From positions 1-64,000 of the IMG/VR virus record IMGVR_UViG_3300032516_000011: a stretch of 64,000 nucleotides of DNA. The stretch is one strand, 5' to 3'. Positions 1 to 9,114 of this stretch are shown piece by piece. The notes beneath the pieces are model-generated. The model saw only the letters and a program-made list of their open reading frames with translations. It was not told the origin of the DNA and searched no databases. How positions within the stretch are numbered: position 1 is the first letter of the stretch; each line of letters begins with the position of its first letter. This DNA comes from a virus. The position numbers and the translations under genes are program-made.

Positions 1-174
1 TTGGAACGAAAAGATAATCAAAACAATGATGATTGGATGATTTTTGCATTAGAAAATATTGCAAAACGTTCGGCCTTTGAAAAAGAAGGTAGAAACCCAA
101 CGTTGGATGAACTACTTTATAATCAAACAGAAGATGAGATGTTAACAATTAACGAACTTTTGGAAAATGAATAA
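1..174 (+). CDS. C-terminal part of an unidentified small phage protein
   Basis: An open frame enters from the left edge in frame 1 and stops with TAA at 172-174, giving 57 codons of an acidic, Asn/Glu-rich, probably helical sequence that ends LLENE. The stop shares its last base with the ATG of the next gene (TAATG), a coupling arrangement used throughout this genome. The first codon in the window is TTG, but the true start may lie outside. The family is not recognised. Its place just before the neck and sheath genes suggests a head- or tail-associated protein, which is inference only. Confidence 0.6.
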   Translation: MERKDNQNNDDWMIFALENIAKRSAFEKEGRNPTLDELLYNQTEDEMLTINELLENE

Positions 175-1019
175 TGGCACTAAATTTACCGATAGCAATA
201 AAGAAAGTTTTTCTTTCATTTGTTCAACAATGGTTTGCAACGCAAGATTCTCGTTTAGTTTGGAATGTAGATAAAAGGCTAACAAAAATTTTTATTGGGG
301 ATAAGTTTATTGCGGCCCCCGAAGTTGTGGAAAAAATGCCCTCAATAATTTTATCAAGAGGACAAATGGTATGGGCGCAAACCGCCATAGACCAAATGCA
401 GCAAACCGATCTTCCAATGGGACCCTCGAACAAACGAAGAACGGACCTGGTCAGAGCCAGTGTAACTTTTCAATGCCTGTCACAGAACGGCATTGAAGCT
501 GAAACGATAGCAAATACTTTATTTTTAAATTTTGTTGGGTACAAAGACCAGTTGAGGTCAAACGGTATCCATCAAATTATGGGTGTGTCGATGGGCGAAG
601 AACAGCTCGTTCGAAGTGATGTAGTTCCAAGACTTGTAGCGGTCCCAGTGAACGTGGTATTTACTACGCAGGCAAGCATTGCGACTTCACAAGATTTATA
701 TGCTATACAAGTTGTTGTTATTAGTGGAGTATATACTCCCTATATGGAAGATGGTCCATACGGACATGTGTATCAAGACTGGTTCTCTTACTATATTTCA
801 GGTAGTGCACTGTTATTTAGTACGCCACCTCCGTCTGGTGCCGTACTTAGCGTCGGCTATACCGGTAAATATACATTGCAACAATATACAAATCTCACCC
901 CTGCAGGAATCGCAGACGGTGTTAATATGAAATTTAGTTTACCAGAAGACGTATATTCTATATATAATAATTATTCAGGACTTGTAATTGATCCCTATAC
1001 AATATTATTATCCTCATGA
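174..1019 (+). CDS. Virion structural protein, candidate neck/tail-completion protein
   Basis: This 281-residue protein starts at an ATG overlapping the previous stop and ends in an ATGA overlap with the next gene. The sequence is a soluble alpha/beta mix with no signal peptide or membrane segment. The last third is rich in Tyr, Gly and Thr, as in beta-rich virion proteins. I do not recognise a specific family. The position, two genes upstream of the tail sheath in a forward structural run, is where myoviruses often encode head-completion, neck or tail-terminator proteins, so that role is proposed from context alone. Confidence 0.55.
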   Translation: MALNLPIAIKKVFLSFVQQWFATQDSRLVWNVDKRLTKIFIGDKFIAAPEVVEKMPSIILSRGQMVWAQTAIDQMQQTDLPMGPSNKRRTDLVRASVTFQCLSQNGIEAETIANTLFLNFVGYKDQLRSNGIHQIMGVSMGEEQLVRSDVVPRLVAVPVNVVFTTQASIATSQDLYAIQVVVISGVYTPYMEDGPYGHVYQDWFSYYISGSALLFSTPPPSGAVLSVGYTGKYTLQQYTNLTPAGIADGVNMKFSLPEDVYSIYNNYSGLVIDPYTILLSS

Positions 1020-1951
1020 TACCAAAATCATTTTCTAATGAAATAGAAAAAATAGCGTTTCTTGCAACACTTGGAAAATTCTTTGCTAAAAATGTTCCGA
1101 GTATGTTAGAATCATTACGCGGTGCCGAAATGCTGAAAGGTGTCGTTGGCGCTCAAGCGGCTGGTATATCCAAAGCTAAGATGGTAGGCGGATTGCTTGG
1201 AACAGTAGGTGGAGCGTATGCAGGCTCTGATGTTGGTAATACGCCAGAAGCAAAACATAGAAATACTATAGCCGGAGGTATAATTGGCGGTGTTGCTGGT
1301 GCTATTGGGCTTGGAAAAATAGTGCCGAAAGTACAAGCTGCTGCAACTTCGACCGCAAAAGATGTTGCCACACTAGGAAAATTTATGCAGCAACCTGGTG
1401 CTAATATATCAAAGACCGTAGACTTTGCAGCAAAAAAGTTTGGACCACAATTTGCATCTGCTGGTAAAAATGCTCCAACTACAAAAACTTTTTTTGGACT
1501 TGGTAAAGAAACAAAAGCTATAGGCATGCAAACTGCAAAACCATCTGCTATAGGTGGTGCTATTGGTGAGTTGGCTGAAAGTATGAAAACTATAAAAGAT
1601 GCCCCAAACTTTGCTTCAGGGGTGGGAAAAGTTTTAAAACAAAATTGGGAACAGGCTAAGTCTTTTACTAAAGATGTAGGTGGTAAAACTTATAAGTTCC
1701 AACGTTCGGGTATTGGAAAAGTAGTAAACCCAGCATTAACATCTGGGCTTGGCTTTGGCGCGCTTGAGGCTGCTACTATGAAAAATGAAGATGGTTCCAA
1801 ACCAACAATGAGTAAACGTTTACTACATGGCGGTACAACCGCACTAACATGGGGAGCAGCGCCCAAATTAATGTTCGGAAAGACGCTGGCTTATGATATC
1901 CCCAAAACCTTAATTGGTATGAAGAAGCAAAAAGAAATACCAACACAATAA
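1016..1951 (+). CDS. Gly/Ala-rich virion protein
   Basis: This is a 311-residue protein. It opens with a short amphipathic helix (FSNEIEKIAFLATLGK). Two glycine-rich hydrophobic stretches follow at about residues 60-75 and 85-102, with small-residue patterns such as GGLLGTVGG and GGIIGGVAGAIG that could insert in a membrane or pack as helical hairpins. The rest is basic and Gly/Ala/Lys-rich. It overlaps the previous gene by four bases and precedes the sheath by 16 bases, so it belongs to the tail/neck operon. Injected or membrane-interacting virion proteins look like this, but no function can be assigned from sequence. Confidence 0.55.
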   Translation: MIPKSFSNEIEKIAFLATLGKFFAKNVPSMLESLRGAEMLKGVVGAQAAGISKAKMVGGLLGTVGGAYAGSDVGNTPEAKHRNTIAGGIIGGVAGAIGLGKIVPKVQAAATSTAKDVATLGKFMQQPGANISKTVDFAAKKFGPQFASAGKNAPTTKTFFGLGKETKAIGMQTAKPSAIGGAIGELAESMKTIKDAPNFASGVGKVLKQNWEQAKSFTKDVGGKTYKFQRSGIGKVVNPALTSGLGFGALEAATMKNEDGSKPTMSKRLLHGGTTALTWGAAPKLMFGKTLAYDIPKTLIGMKKQKEIPTQ

Positions 1952-1967
1952 TATAGGAGTACTCCAA

Positions 1968-3620
1968 ATGGCATATGTAAAACCAGGCGTAGAAATTACC
2001 CAAGTACAACGAAGCTTTTCACCGAGCCTTATCGCTCCAGACCTAGGTGCTGTGATAGTGGCCCCGGCTTATTTCGTCGTACCCTTGGAAGGTGATGGAA
2101 GCTACGCTTATTCACCAACAAAAACATTCAGTAACGTAGCAAGTACCGTGGTTACACTTTCCGGATTAACTTCTGGTATGGTACTTGATAAAGACACTGT
2201 TTATGTGGACCTCGTCAAAAGTACTGGTCTAACAACAGGACGCATTCACCTCGATACCAACCAACTGAGCGGTATTACAGACGGTGGTACTACAGTAACA
2301 ATACCTTCAGGTGTAGCAACATCTGCATGGAATGGTGCTGATATTAGAATTGGATATCGTGCACTCAGAAAAGATATAACCGGATTTTTTACATTTGAAG
2401 CCGTCGATAAATTAGATAGTGTATTTGGTGGGGGTCAAGTAGTTTATGACAATCCCTTACCATTTGCACTTATGCAGGCTTTAAATAATACTGCCTCACA
2501 GGTATATGGCTATGCAATTCGATACGATGAGTATGCGAGTTTAGCAGGATCAGGTACCGCGGATACAGAACACGCGGCAGCTAGAAGTTGGCTTGAAAAT
2601 AATGAGGTGTATGCAATCGCCCCTTATACAACAAGCAACTCTATTATCGCAGCCTGGACAGTTCATGCTAATGCCATGTCCGTACCAACGGAAAAGCACG
2701 AGCGAATTATCGTAGCGTCTCCAGAAATTCAGTTTTACGACGTTAATGGAAATACAACTACAACTTCCGTCTCAGCCGATAAAGGATATACAGCACGATT
2801 CTTACGCGATGCAGCAGTGGCTGTTCTTGATAAGAGAACCTTTTATGTACGTCCAGATATCTGCTATTTTAATGTAGGTCAGGTTCAAGTACAAAAACTA
2901 AAGCCAGAACTACAGACTGCAACTTATGAATTAGGATACACGGCTGGAGATACAATCTACGCAAAGTTAGCGGGATCCACATCATTAGTACTTAGTACCG
3001 GTGCTACACAATTCTATTCAGCCGGAACAGATATCACGCCAACTGTTTATGCAAATCTAAAAGATGCGACAAACGCATATAAATTCGACGCCTTAGTGCC
3101 AACACCAGGCTATTTCTTGGCAGCAGCGGTTGTCGGACAAATATCTGGCCAACCTCCGGAACAAGGGCATACCAATCTTCCGATTGCGGGGCCAACAGCA
3201 CTGAAGTTCTCCACCGATTTCTTCAGCGAATCAAATTTAAACATAGTTGCCGAAGGCGGTAATTATATAATGACAAATGTTGCTGGAACAGTTGCTTCAC
3301 GGCATCAGCTTTCGACAAATATGAATTCCGTTGAACAGCGGGAACTTAGCATTACGAAGACAGTAGATTATACTGCCAAATATATTCGTAAAGCTTTGGT
3401 CGGGTTCATCGGTCGTTCATTAATTACACCTTCGTTCTTAACAATTGTTGGAGCGATAATTAATGGGCTTGGATTAACTCTTGTTAAGGAAGGCCATATC
3501 AACGCCTTTACACTTAATGGAGTTAAGCAGGATGAAGTACAGAAGGACGTTGTAAGAGTGTCCCTCGCAATTAAACCGATGTATCCTGTGAATTACATCA
3601 AAGTAGACCTGATATTCTAA
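1968..3620 (+). CDS. Contractile tail sheath protein
   Basis: This 550-residue protein begins MAYVKPGVEITQVQ, the typical N-terminus of phage tail sheath subunits (PGVxxxE-type). Its C-terminal section (DVVRVSLAIKPMYPVNYIKV) also matches the sheath family, where the final strand forms the inter-subunit mesh. The length is normal for a myovirus sheath. A good ribosome binding site, AGGAG, lies about 9 bases before the ATG. The tail tube gene follows after 14 bases, as in most myoviruses. The sheath polymer surrounds the tube and contracts during injection. The call rests on N- and C-terminal motifs plus synteny. Confidence 0.92.
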   Translation: MAYVKPGVEITQVQRSFSPSLIAPDLGAVIVAPAYFVVPLEGDGSYAYSPTKTFSNVASTVVTLSGLTSGMVLDKDTVYVDLVKSTGLTTGRIHLDTNQLSGITDGGTTVTIPSGVATSAWNGADIRIGYRALRKDITGFFTFEAVDKLDSVFGGGQVVYDNPLPFALMQALNNTASQVYGYAIRYDEYASLAGSGTADTEHAAARSWLENNEVYAIAPYTTSNSIIAAWTVHANAMSVPTEKHERIIVASPEIQFYDVNGNTTTTSVSADKGYTARFLRDAAVAVLDKRTFYVRPDICYFNVGQVQVQKLKPELQTATYELGYTAGDTIYAKLAGSTSLVLSTGATQFYSAGTDITPTVYANLKDATNAYKFDALVPTPGYFLAAAVVGQISGQPPEQGHTNLPIAGPTALKFSTDFFSESNLNIVAEGGNYIMTNVAGTVASRHQLSTNMNSVEQRELSITKTVDYTAKYIRKALVGFIGRSLITPSFLTIVGAIINGLGLTLVKEGHINAFTLNGVKQDEVQKDVVRVSLAIKPMYPVNYIKVDLIF

Positions 3621-3634
3621 GGAGAAAATAAAAT

Positions 3635-4279
3635 ATGTCAATTACATGGGATTTTAGAAACTCGCACGTAGACCCAGCCGCTTTAAATGAGGGCGGGAAC
3701 CCATCAGGTCCTAGGGGGAACTATATATCATCCGAATCTATACTTCTTGCTGCTGGACCTGGTACGTTGTCAGAAGCAACTGCATCAGCTCTCGATTTAG
3801 TACCGATCGGGGTATGCGATTCAGTTCAGATTCTTCAAAATAAAGGGGTCATCCAGTTATACGAAATAGGCTCACGCTTACCGTATATTATACCTGGACG
3901 TCCTATTATACAATTCCAGATTTCGCGTATTCTTTTCAACGGCGATTCCTTACTTGGAGCGCTTACAAAAAGAAGCACTGCAGATCCGGATTCATTTGCA
4001 CAAAATGTTATTGGAAAACCTGGAACAGATTTTACTCCTGCAGGTGGACAAACAAGTGGGGCATTCTATCTCAATCTTGCATCTCATTACTTTAATCAGC
4101 CAACTGGTTTGGCGATATTCTTTAAAGATTCTGAGGCGGAATGGGTGGGCGCATACTATGCAGAAAACTGTGTGGTACAAAATCATTCAATGGCTATACA
4201 GGGGCAAAATATGGTGGTTATGGAGAACGCGTCGATTCGTTGCACGGGCTTTGTACCATTAGAAAATCCTCCAGCTTAA
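3635..4279 (+). CDS. Tail tube protein
   Basis: This 214-residue beta-rich protein lies directly after the tail sheath, with an AAGGAG ribosome binding site about 9 bases before the ATG. It contains motifs seen in tube subunits of large myoviruses, for example VPIGVCDSVQI followed by Q-x-YEIGSRLPYIIPGRP, a patch in which the tube protein refers to a spectrum of strands forming the hollow tube. It would form the inner tube through which DNA passes. It is the last gene of this rightward run, and a bidirectional terminator follows. Assignment depends on both local motif and synteny. Confidence 0.8.
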   Translation: MSITWDFRNSHVDPAALNEGGNPSGPRGNYISSESILLAAGPGTLSEATASALDLVPIGVCDSVQILQNKGVIQLYEIGSRLPYIIPGRPIIQFQISRILFNGDSLLGALTKRSTADPDSFAQNVIGKPGTDFTPAGGQTSGAFYLNLASHYFNQPTGLAIFFKDSEAEWVGAYYAENCVVQNHSMAIQGQNMVVMENASIRCTGFVPLENPPA

Positions 4280-4290
4280 TCGTTAAGGTA

Positions 4291-4331
4291 AAAAAAATAA
4301 GGCCTGAGTTATTTCAACTCGGGCCTTTTTT
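4291..4331. terminator. Bidirectional intrinsic terminator between convergent operons
   Basis: A 12-base stem (4299-4310 with 4316-4327, one G-T pair) closes a five-base loop. A T-run follows on the + strand, and an A-run at 4291-4297 gives the T-run on the - strand. It ends the sheath/tube transcript and the leftward metabolism transcript. The - strand gene's stop codon (4309-4311) lies inside the stem. Confidence 0.9.
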
Positions 4332-4878
4332 CTTTTAGTTCGTCCCACCCTGAAACTAATTCATGCGGATGTGCTTGTTTGATTGCCCCTGGTATGGTAC
4401 TCATCAATATTGTAATACACTGCGGTGCAAACCTACGTGCATCATTAATATAATATGGATTATCATCAATTAAATAGTCTATATGTAAATCGGCAATAAT
4501 CATCCCTTTTGTAGAAGTGTGATCAGCAAAATAAAGCGGTATATCACCGTATCCTATACGTTTTAATGAGTATATAGTATCAGTTCGAAATTCCTTTGGA
4601 CGTGCAGTAATAAATACAATGGAATGTTTATTGGACAGGCTAAGTAAACCATCTTTTGCACCTGGCATAAAGTCAAGAAATACAAAGCCTCCTTGATTTC
4701 CAAACTCTAATATGTTTTTTTCTCCGGTTCCTTGAGGTACTAATCCACACCCTTCGACAGACCAATCATCTATCAAATCTGTTCGGACTATTTTACGCCC
4801 ATACTTTTTATTTAAAAATACAAAGTAGGGGTCAACAAAATTAAATACTACTTCATCTAAATCTATTCCCCAAGTCAT
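4309..4878 (-). CDS. 5'(3')-deoxyribonucleotidase-like HAD phosphatase
   Basis: This 189-residue protein resembles the NT5C family of deoxyribonucleotidases. HAD motif I is clear at the N-terminus (GIDLDEV, with D6 as nucleophile and D8 as the acid/base). Motif II is the Thr in VFITARP, and the acidic motif IV is YLIDDNP. Such enzymes dephosphorylate deoxynucleoside monophosphates in the cytoplasm. The gene overlaps the dNMP kinase gene by four bases and is the last of the leftward run. Opposing kinase and phosphatase functions side by side suggest tuning of the dNMP pool. The last codons are embedded in the terminator stem. Confidence 0.8.
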   Translation of the reverse strand: MTWGIDLDEVVFNFVDPYFVFLNKKYGRKIVRTDLIDDWSVEGCGLVPQGTGEKNILEFGNQGGFVFLDFMPGAKDGLLSLSNKHSIVFITARPKEFRTDTIYSLKRIGYGDIPLYFADHTSTKGMIIADLHIDYLIDDNPYYINDARRFAPQCITILMSTIPGAIKQAHPHELVSGWDELKEKRPELK

Positions 4879-5495
4879 AATTTCAACATCTCCATTAGTA
4901 TAACACCAGCCTCTGCATCAGTTGTATCAGTTGTATCAATTAAAAAATCACACTTCCGATGACGTATAATTTCTTCTACTTCAATTTCTGAAGCATGGCG
5001 TAATACACTGGAGTCTATATTACCGTACAGCGAAGTAATACGTCGCCACTGAATATCCAAATCCGTTACAACCGCAACACTAGTCCAATTATGTGCTTTA
5101 AAATAATCAAATTCATTTAAAAAGCGTACGTCATCGATGCATACATTTTCATAAAGAGAGGCACGATGGGCCGCAACTTGTATCCAGATATCATCCGCTA
5201 TACGTTTGCGTGCGCCATCCGTGCCTATAAACTGTAGTCTTTTTCTTGGCTTTGGATCTTCGCGCGGAATCTTCTTTGCCTCTTCGATGATTTTACAGAA
5301 CATAGCTTTTTGCATAGGATCGAGAATCTCCAGGTGTTTATTTACTATTTCAGTTGGAGGTAATATTTCGATATCCGCCTCTATCTCTTTTATAGGATCG
5401 GCTAAACCGATTTTTTTAAAATGATGGTAGGTGACTAAATGTTTCGCTAATGCGGTTTTACCAGTAGCCATTTTACCAGTTATAATAATTTTCAT
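4875..5495 (-). CDS. Deoxynucleoside monophosphate kinase
   Basis: This 206-residue P-loop kinase has Walker A GKMATGKT at residues 7-14, an N-terminal beta strand MKIIITG, and a substrate section ADPIKE followed later by FIGTDGARK and IDDVRF, as in phage dNMP kinases of the T4 gp1 type. It would convert dNMPs to dNDPs for DNA synthesis. It starts one base before the end of the polymerase gene (5496) and overlaps the nucleotidase gene, so all three are translated from one mRNA. The substrate range cannot be read from the sequence. Confidence 0.82.
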   Translation of the reverse strand: MKIIITGKMATGKTALAKHLVTYHHFKKIGLADPIKEIEADIEILPPTEIVNKHLEILDPMQKAMFCKIIEEAKKIPREDPKPRKRLQFIGTDGARKRIADDIWIQVAAHRASLYENVCIDDVRFLNEFDYFKAHNWTSVAVVTDLDIQWRRITSLYGNIDSSVLRHASEIEVEEIIRHRKCDFLIDTTDTTDAEAGVILMEMLKL

Positions 5496-7295
5496 CTACT
5501 TACTCCAACAGGTACTAATCTTACCCTCTACTTCTACAGGTACATTAAACATATATTCCTTAGCTGCTCCAAGCATATCGTTTGTTATGATTTTATAGAC
5601 TTCGTCCGCGATGTCTTTATGTGTTCGTACGATGATTTCATCATGCACAGTCCCAACAATGGCAGCGTCTTTATTTGTAATATGCTCTCTAATTCTAATT
5701 AATGCCCGTTTTGTGATAGTAGCATTTCCAGCCTGCATAGGAAAATTCATACACATATTTCTAACGCGTGCGTGTTCTTTTGGATTATCTAGATCGAACC
5801 CATCTAACCAACGTAAACGATTATCGTATGGGCAACGCACACTTCCAGCAGTCATGCTTTTATCTACATGCATATCGAAAAATCTTTTGATATTGGGGAA
5901 ATTTTTCCAAAAATTCGCTACCAAAATTCGAGCTTTGTCATAGGTTAATCCTGTTTCACGTGCTAATTTCTTCGGGCCCATTCCATATCCAATTCCGAAA
6001 TTTAATGATTTGGCTGACTGTCGAAGAGAATAGTTTTCTCCGGGGTCGTCAGGTCCGTTAGTGCCAGGCTTTCTTATAGGCACCCCATATAAAATAGATC
6101 CGTTGATAGCGTGAAGATCACCCTTATCCTCAAACACTTTAATCCATTTTGGTTCTTGGGATAGGTCTGCTAAAATACGAAGTTCCATGCCTGAGTAATC
6201 CACCGTTATTAATCGATAGTTGGGATCTCCGGAAGTAAATGATTCTCTATAAACTTTTTCTCTTGGTAAGTTTTGCATGTTGGGATTAGCGCTAGAGAAG
6301 CGGCCAGTATCTGTATACATCTGACTAAAATCTGAATGGATACGGCCAGTAACAGGATTTACACAATCTAAGAATGCTGCGCCATAGGTACTTATACGCT
6401 TTTCTTTTTCTCTATAAGCTAATAAAGCTTTAATAGCAGGGTGGTCTATTTCTTTCAACGCAGCCTCTGCAGTGGACATCAAACTCGCCGCGGGTTTACC
6501 AACAACGGCTTTAAGTGCGGGTAATAATTGTTTAGGACTGTTATAATTAAGATTACAAACGCCAAACATGTCTACCCCATATATAGGAGTGAAAAATTTA
6601 TTTAATTCTTCCATAGATACCGCACGTGCTGCTTTTGCTTCTTCTTCAGCTTTAAGCCACATAGTTTTATCTACGTACATCCCAGCTAGTTCCATATCTC
6701 CCACTGCTGGAATAACGTCCATCTCAACTGCGGAAACTTTTTCAAGTCCGTGTTTACGTATATATTTTAATTGTTCTTCTCGTAATTGGTGTAAATAGGC
6801 AACATCCATAGCAGAATAATAGAGCTGTTCTTCGCTAAAGGAATCTCCATAAGACATTTTTATAAATGTCTTTCGTATCTCTTTATTCATAACTATGCCA
6901 AGATACTTATCCGCCACATCATCCAAACCAAAGCCTTGAAGTTTACGTCCTTTTAATAAAAGCATTTCTGCGATCATAGTATCGAATAGTGGTTCAACAG
7001 TGATACCAAAGGATTTTTTAAAAAACTTGTAATCAAATTTAGCATTATGAAGTATCTTCGTAATGCTCTGATTAGATAGGATATCTAGGAGAGGTACTAA
7101 ATGAGTATCTAAACGTGCTACATCAAAAACAAATTGATGCTCTGCATTACCGGCACTTATTAATAGAATTTTATTTGTTATGGGATCTGTACCGGTTGTT
7201 TCAGTATCTACGGCTATAGATTTAAAAGAGACAAGTATTTGTAAAGCTTTATTATATTCGTCTCCGGGTGCATCAATGAACTTCCATGTCGACAT
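5496..7295 (-). CDS. polA: Family A DNA polymerase with 3'-5' exonuclease domain
   Basis: This 599-residue replicative polymerase has an N-terminal proofreading exonuclease domain: Exo I around D30/E32 (AVDTETTG), Exo II LHNAKFDYKFF and Exo III YSAMDVAYL all keep their acidic residues. The polymerase motifs follow: A (ITVDYSGMELRIL), B (RQSAKSLNFGIGYG) and C (TVHDEI). No 5'-3' exonuclease domain is present, as usual for phage enzymes. The ATG at 7295 has no clear Shine-Dalgarno sequence, and a hairpin lies just upstream. It probably copies the phage genome together with the ligase, helicase and RNase H encoded upstream in the same direction. Confidence 0.95.
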   Translation of the reverse strand: MSTWKFIDAPGDEYNKALQILVSFKSIAVDTETTGTDPITNKILLISAGNAEHQFVFDVARLDTHLVPLLDILSNQSITKILHNAKFDYKFFKKSFGITVEPLFDTMIAEMLLLKGRKLQGFGLDDVADKYLGIVMNKEIRKTFIKMSYGDSFSEEQLYYSAMDVAYLHQLREEQLKYIRKHGLEKVSAVEMDVIPAVGDMELAGMYVDKTMWLKAEEEAKAARAVSMEELNKFFTPIYGVDMFGVCNLNYNSPKQLLPALKAVVGKPAASLMSTAEAALKEIDHPAIKALLAYREKEKRISTYGAAFLDCVNPVTGRIHSDFSQMYTDTGRFSSANPNMQNLPREKVYRESFTSGDPNYRLITVDYSGMELRILADLSQEPKWIKVFEDKGDLHAINGSILYGVPIRKPGTNGPDDPGENYSLRQSAKSLNFGIGYGMGPKKLARETGLTYDKARILVANFWKNFPNIKRFFDMHVDKSMTAGSVRCPYDNRLRWLDGFDLDNPKEHARVRNMCMNFPMQAGNATITKRALIRIREHITNKDAAIVGTVHDEIIVRTHKDIADEVYKIITNDMLGAAKEYMFNVPVEVEGKISTCWSK

Positions 7296-7311
7296 ATATT
7301 ATGTATTATTT

Positions 7312-7333
7312 TACGTCGCTTAGTGGCGCGACG
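7312..7333 (-). other. Hairpin between sigma factor and polymerase genes
   Basis: A 6-base GC-rich inverted repeat (7314-7319 with 7328-7333, eight-base loop) occupies the 42-base gap between the sigma-factor stop and the polymerase ATG. On the - strand it is followed by an A-rich rather than T-rich stretch, so it is not a convincing terminator. It may be an mRNA processing or stability element. Confidence 0.35.
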
Positions 7334-7337
7334 AGAT

Positions 7338-8105
7338 TTAATCCTTGATATTATCTAATCGTTTACGACGATCCAATCTTCTCAAAGTTTTCAAGGCGCG
7401 CATCTTTATTTGACGTACACGCTCTCGAGTTAGGTCGAGCTTTTCTCCAACCTCTTCCAAGGTGTATGACCGCTCGTGGTCTATTCCATATAACATTTTT
7501 AGTATGATTACTTCACGTTTTTCTAAATGATTTAACACCATTCCCAATTCTTGTTTAAATGCTTCTTGTAAAAGCAAATGGTCGGGAGCGGGGGTCTCTG
7601 AATTAACTAAAGTATCTATTAATAATAAGGATCGCTCACCATCTCCAGATGTTGGGGTGTGGTAGCTGATACTATATTGGTTATAGACTTCGTCAGAATT
7701 TAATTTCATTTCGTGAAAAATCTCTTGTTCCGAAGGTTCTCTCTGCAATGATTGAGATAATCCGGCCTTTGTTTTTTTAACTTGTTCTAAAATATTCACG
7801 CGATTGGCAGGTAAACGAATATGTCTATTGTGTTCGCCAAGACTCTGTAATATGGATTGTTTGATCCACCAACTGGCATAAGTTAAAAATTTGGTGCCAA
7901 GTTTTGGATCGAAACGTTCCATAGCCTTCAATAATCCTATAAACCCTTCTTGCATTAAATCGTCTAAGGGCATTCCCTGTTTTTGATATTGTCGGGCTAT
8001 CCCAGCAACAAATCGTGTATTTATTTTTATTAAAATGGTTTTGGCAGCCTCACTCCCAGCATGGGCTCTGACTGCCAATTCCGTTTGATCAATTGGTATA
8101 TCCAT
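7338..8105 (-). CDS. Sigma-70-family RNA polymerase sigma factor
   Basis: This 255-residue sigma factor has a full region 2 at about residues 28-90 (IARQYQKQGMPLDDLMQEGFIG, then FDPKLGTKFLTYASWWIKQSI), a region 3 at about 100-165, and a region 4 helix-turn-helix at about 215-245 (LEEVGEKLDLTRERVRQIK). Region 1.2 is absent and region 1 is very short. The sequence is close to primary (RpoD-like) sigma factors rather than to T4 gp55-type late factors. It would redirect host RNA polymerase to phage promoters. The promoters seen in this window have housekeeping-type boxes, which would suit it. It lies six bases downstream of the transglycosylase gene. Confidence 0.92.
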   Translation of the reverse strand: MDIPIDQTELAVRAHAGSEAAKTILIKINTRFVAGIARQYQKQGMPLDDLMQEGFIGLLKAMERFDPKLGTKFLTYASWWIKQSILQSLGEHNRHIRLPANRVNILEQVKKTKAGLSQSLQREPSEQEIFHEMKLNSDEVYNQYSISYHTPTSGDGERSLLLIDTLVNSETPAPDHLLLQEAFKQELGMVLNHLEKREVIILKMLYGIDHERSYTLEEVGEKLDLTRERVRQIKMRALKTLRRLDRRKRLDNIKD

Positions 8106-8111
8106 GTATTC

Positions 8112-8846
8112 TTAATTTACCTCGGCGGCGTTTTGTAGGACATCGACGACATAGTTTATATTTTGTGGAACTATGCCCTTATGATATTGTTTCATTGTGT
8201 TTGCTGGACCTTGTTGGTACGCTGAAATACCGTACCGAATATTTCCATTAAACATATCTGTGTAATCTCGAAGAATTTTGGCGCTGGCCATACCATTTTC
8301 AACTGGGTCCATGAGTCGTTTTTCAGTCATCTTTGGATCATAGTGTAGCTGTGCAGTTTTTAAATGTATTTGTCCGAGCCCAAATGCTTTGTATGTATTA
8401 CGAATAATCTTACCGTGCTTATCTAGTTTTCCGTCTCCTCGAGCAGTTGGATTTACTTCGCTTTCTCGCATCCATAGCCCATAGAGTATATTCCATCTCA
8501 CCTTATAAAGAGTTCCAGCTTCTTTAGCTATGGCACAATAAAAATGTTTTTTAGTCGACGCTCTAAGAGAATCTGTCATAACTACGGAAGTGCCTATGAA
8601 CTGTGCATATATTAGTAAAGATTTGATATCAGGCTGCGCGTCATAGAAATTTTTTGCTTCTTCTAAAGTCGTCGGAACTATACTAACTGTCGGCACTACC
8701 ACGATGACTGGCGGTAAAGGTGCTGTGGTACTTAGCATATAAATACACATAATGCCCATTACTAAAGCAACTACCAGGTATACTGTATTCGGTTGAACAG
8801 GATGTAAGACATAACTACGCATTTTTTTTATAAGTTTATTTAACAT
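8112..8846 (-). CDS. Membrane-anchored lytic transglycosylase (endolysin candidate)
   Basis: This 244-residue protein has a basic N-terminus, one membrane segment at about residues 20-40, a Pro/Val-rich linker, then an SLT/goose-lysozyme-type domain at about 105-240. The catalytic Glu is E128 in MRESEVNP. The GLGQI motif (156-160), the segment DPVENGMASAKILRDY and the motif ISAYQQGP complete the fold. It would cut peptidoglycan glycan strands. The N-terminal anchor resembles a signal-anchor endolysin. It overlaps a small three-segment membrane protein upstream, suggesting a lysis pair. A GGGAGG ribosome binding site precedes the ATG. Confidence 0.85.
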   Translation of the reverse strand: MLNKLIKKMRSYVLHPVQPNTVYLVVALVMGIMCIYMLSTTAPLPPVIVVVPTVSIVPTTLEEAKNFYDAQPDIKSLLIYAQFIGTSVVMTDSLRASTKKHFYCAIAKEAGTLYKVRWNILYGLWMRESEVNPTARGDGKLDKHGKIIRNTYKAFGLGQIHLKTAQLHYDPKMTEKRLMDPVENGMASAKILRDYTDMFNGNIRYGISAYQQGPANTMKQYHKGIVPQNINYVVDVLQNAAEVN

Positions 8847-9111
8847 ACGGCCTCCCTTTCTTATACCGTATTGTGAGCCATACCCCTACTCCTCCCCCAA
8901 ATGCGTATGCTAACCCATTTCTCCAAAAGGACAATCCTTCAGAAGGAAGTAAATAGTGCCAAACAGTTGCGGCTGTAACGGTCATAATAACAGATAAAAA
9001 TCCAGCCCATAGCGCACGTTTTTCAATAATGGCTATAGCTTGCCAAGTAATTAATAGGTCTTGTAGTAGACCAATTAAAAAATATAAAAGCACACTCTCT
9101 ACAAGACCCAT
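8836..9111 (-). CDS. Small membrane protein, candidate holin
   Basis: This 91-residue protein has about three hydrophobic segments (residues about 7-28, 34-54 and 63-82) and a basic tail (RYKKGRPYVK), the size and topology of a class I holin. It overlaps the start of the transglycosylase gene by 11 bases and has a GAGGAA ribosome binding site. Holin assignment rests on topology and pairing with the transglycosylase; the family itself is not recognised. Another small two-segment membrane protein at 54826-55092 is a competing holin candidate. Confidence 0.55.
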   Translation of the reverse strand: MGLVESVLLYFLIGLLQDLLITWQAIAIIEKRALWAGFLSVIMTVTAATVWHYLLPSEGLSFWRNGLAYAFGGGVGVWLTIRYKKGRPYVK

Positions 9112-9114
9112 GAA

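Noticed and set aside
1153-1527. 124-residue - strand ORF opposite the Gly/Ala-rich virion gene
   Set aside because: Shadow frame caused by GC-biased Gly/Ala codons; no motif.
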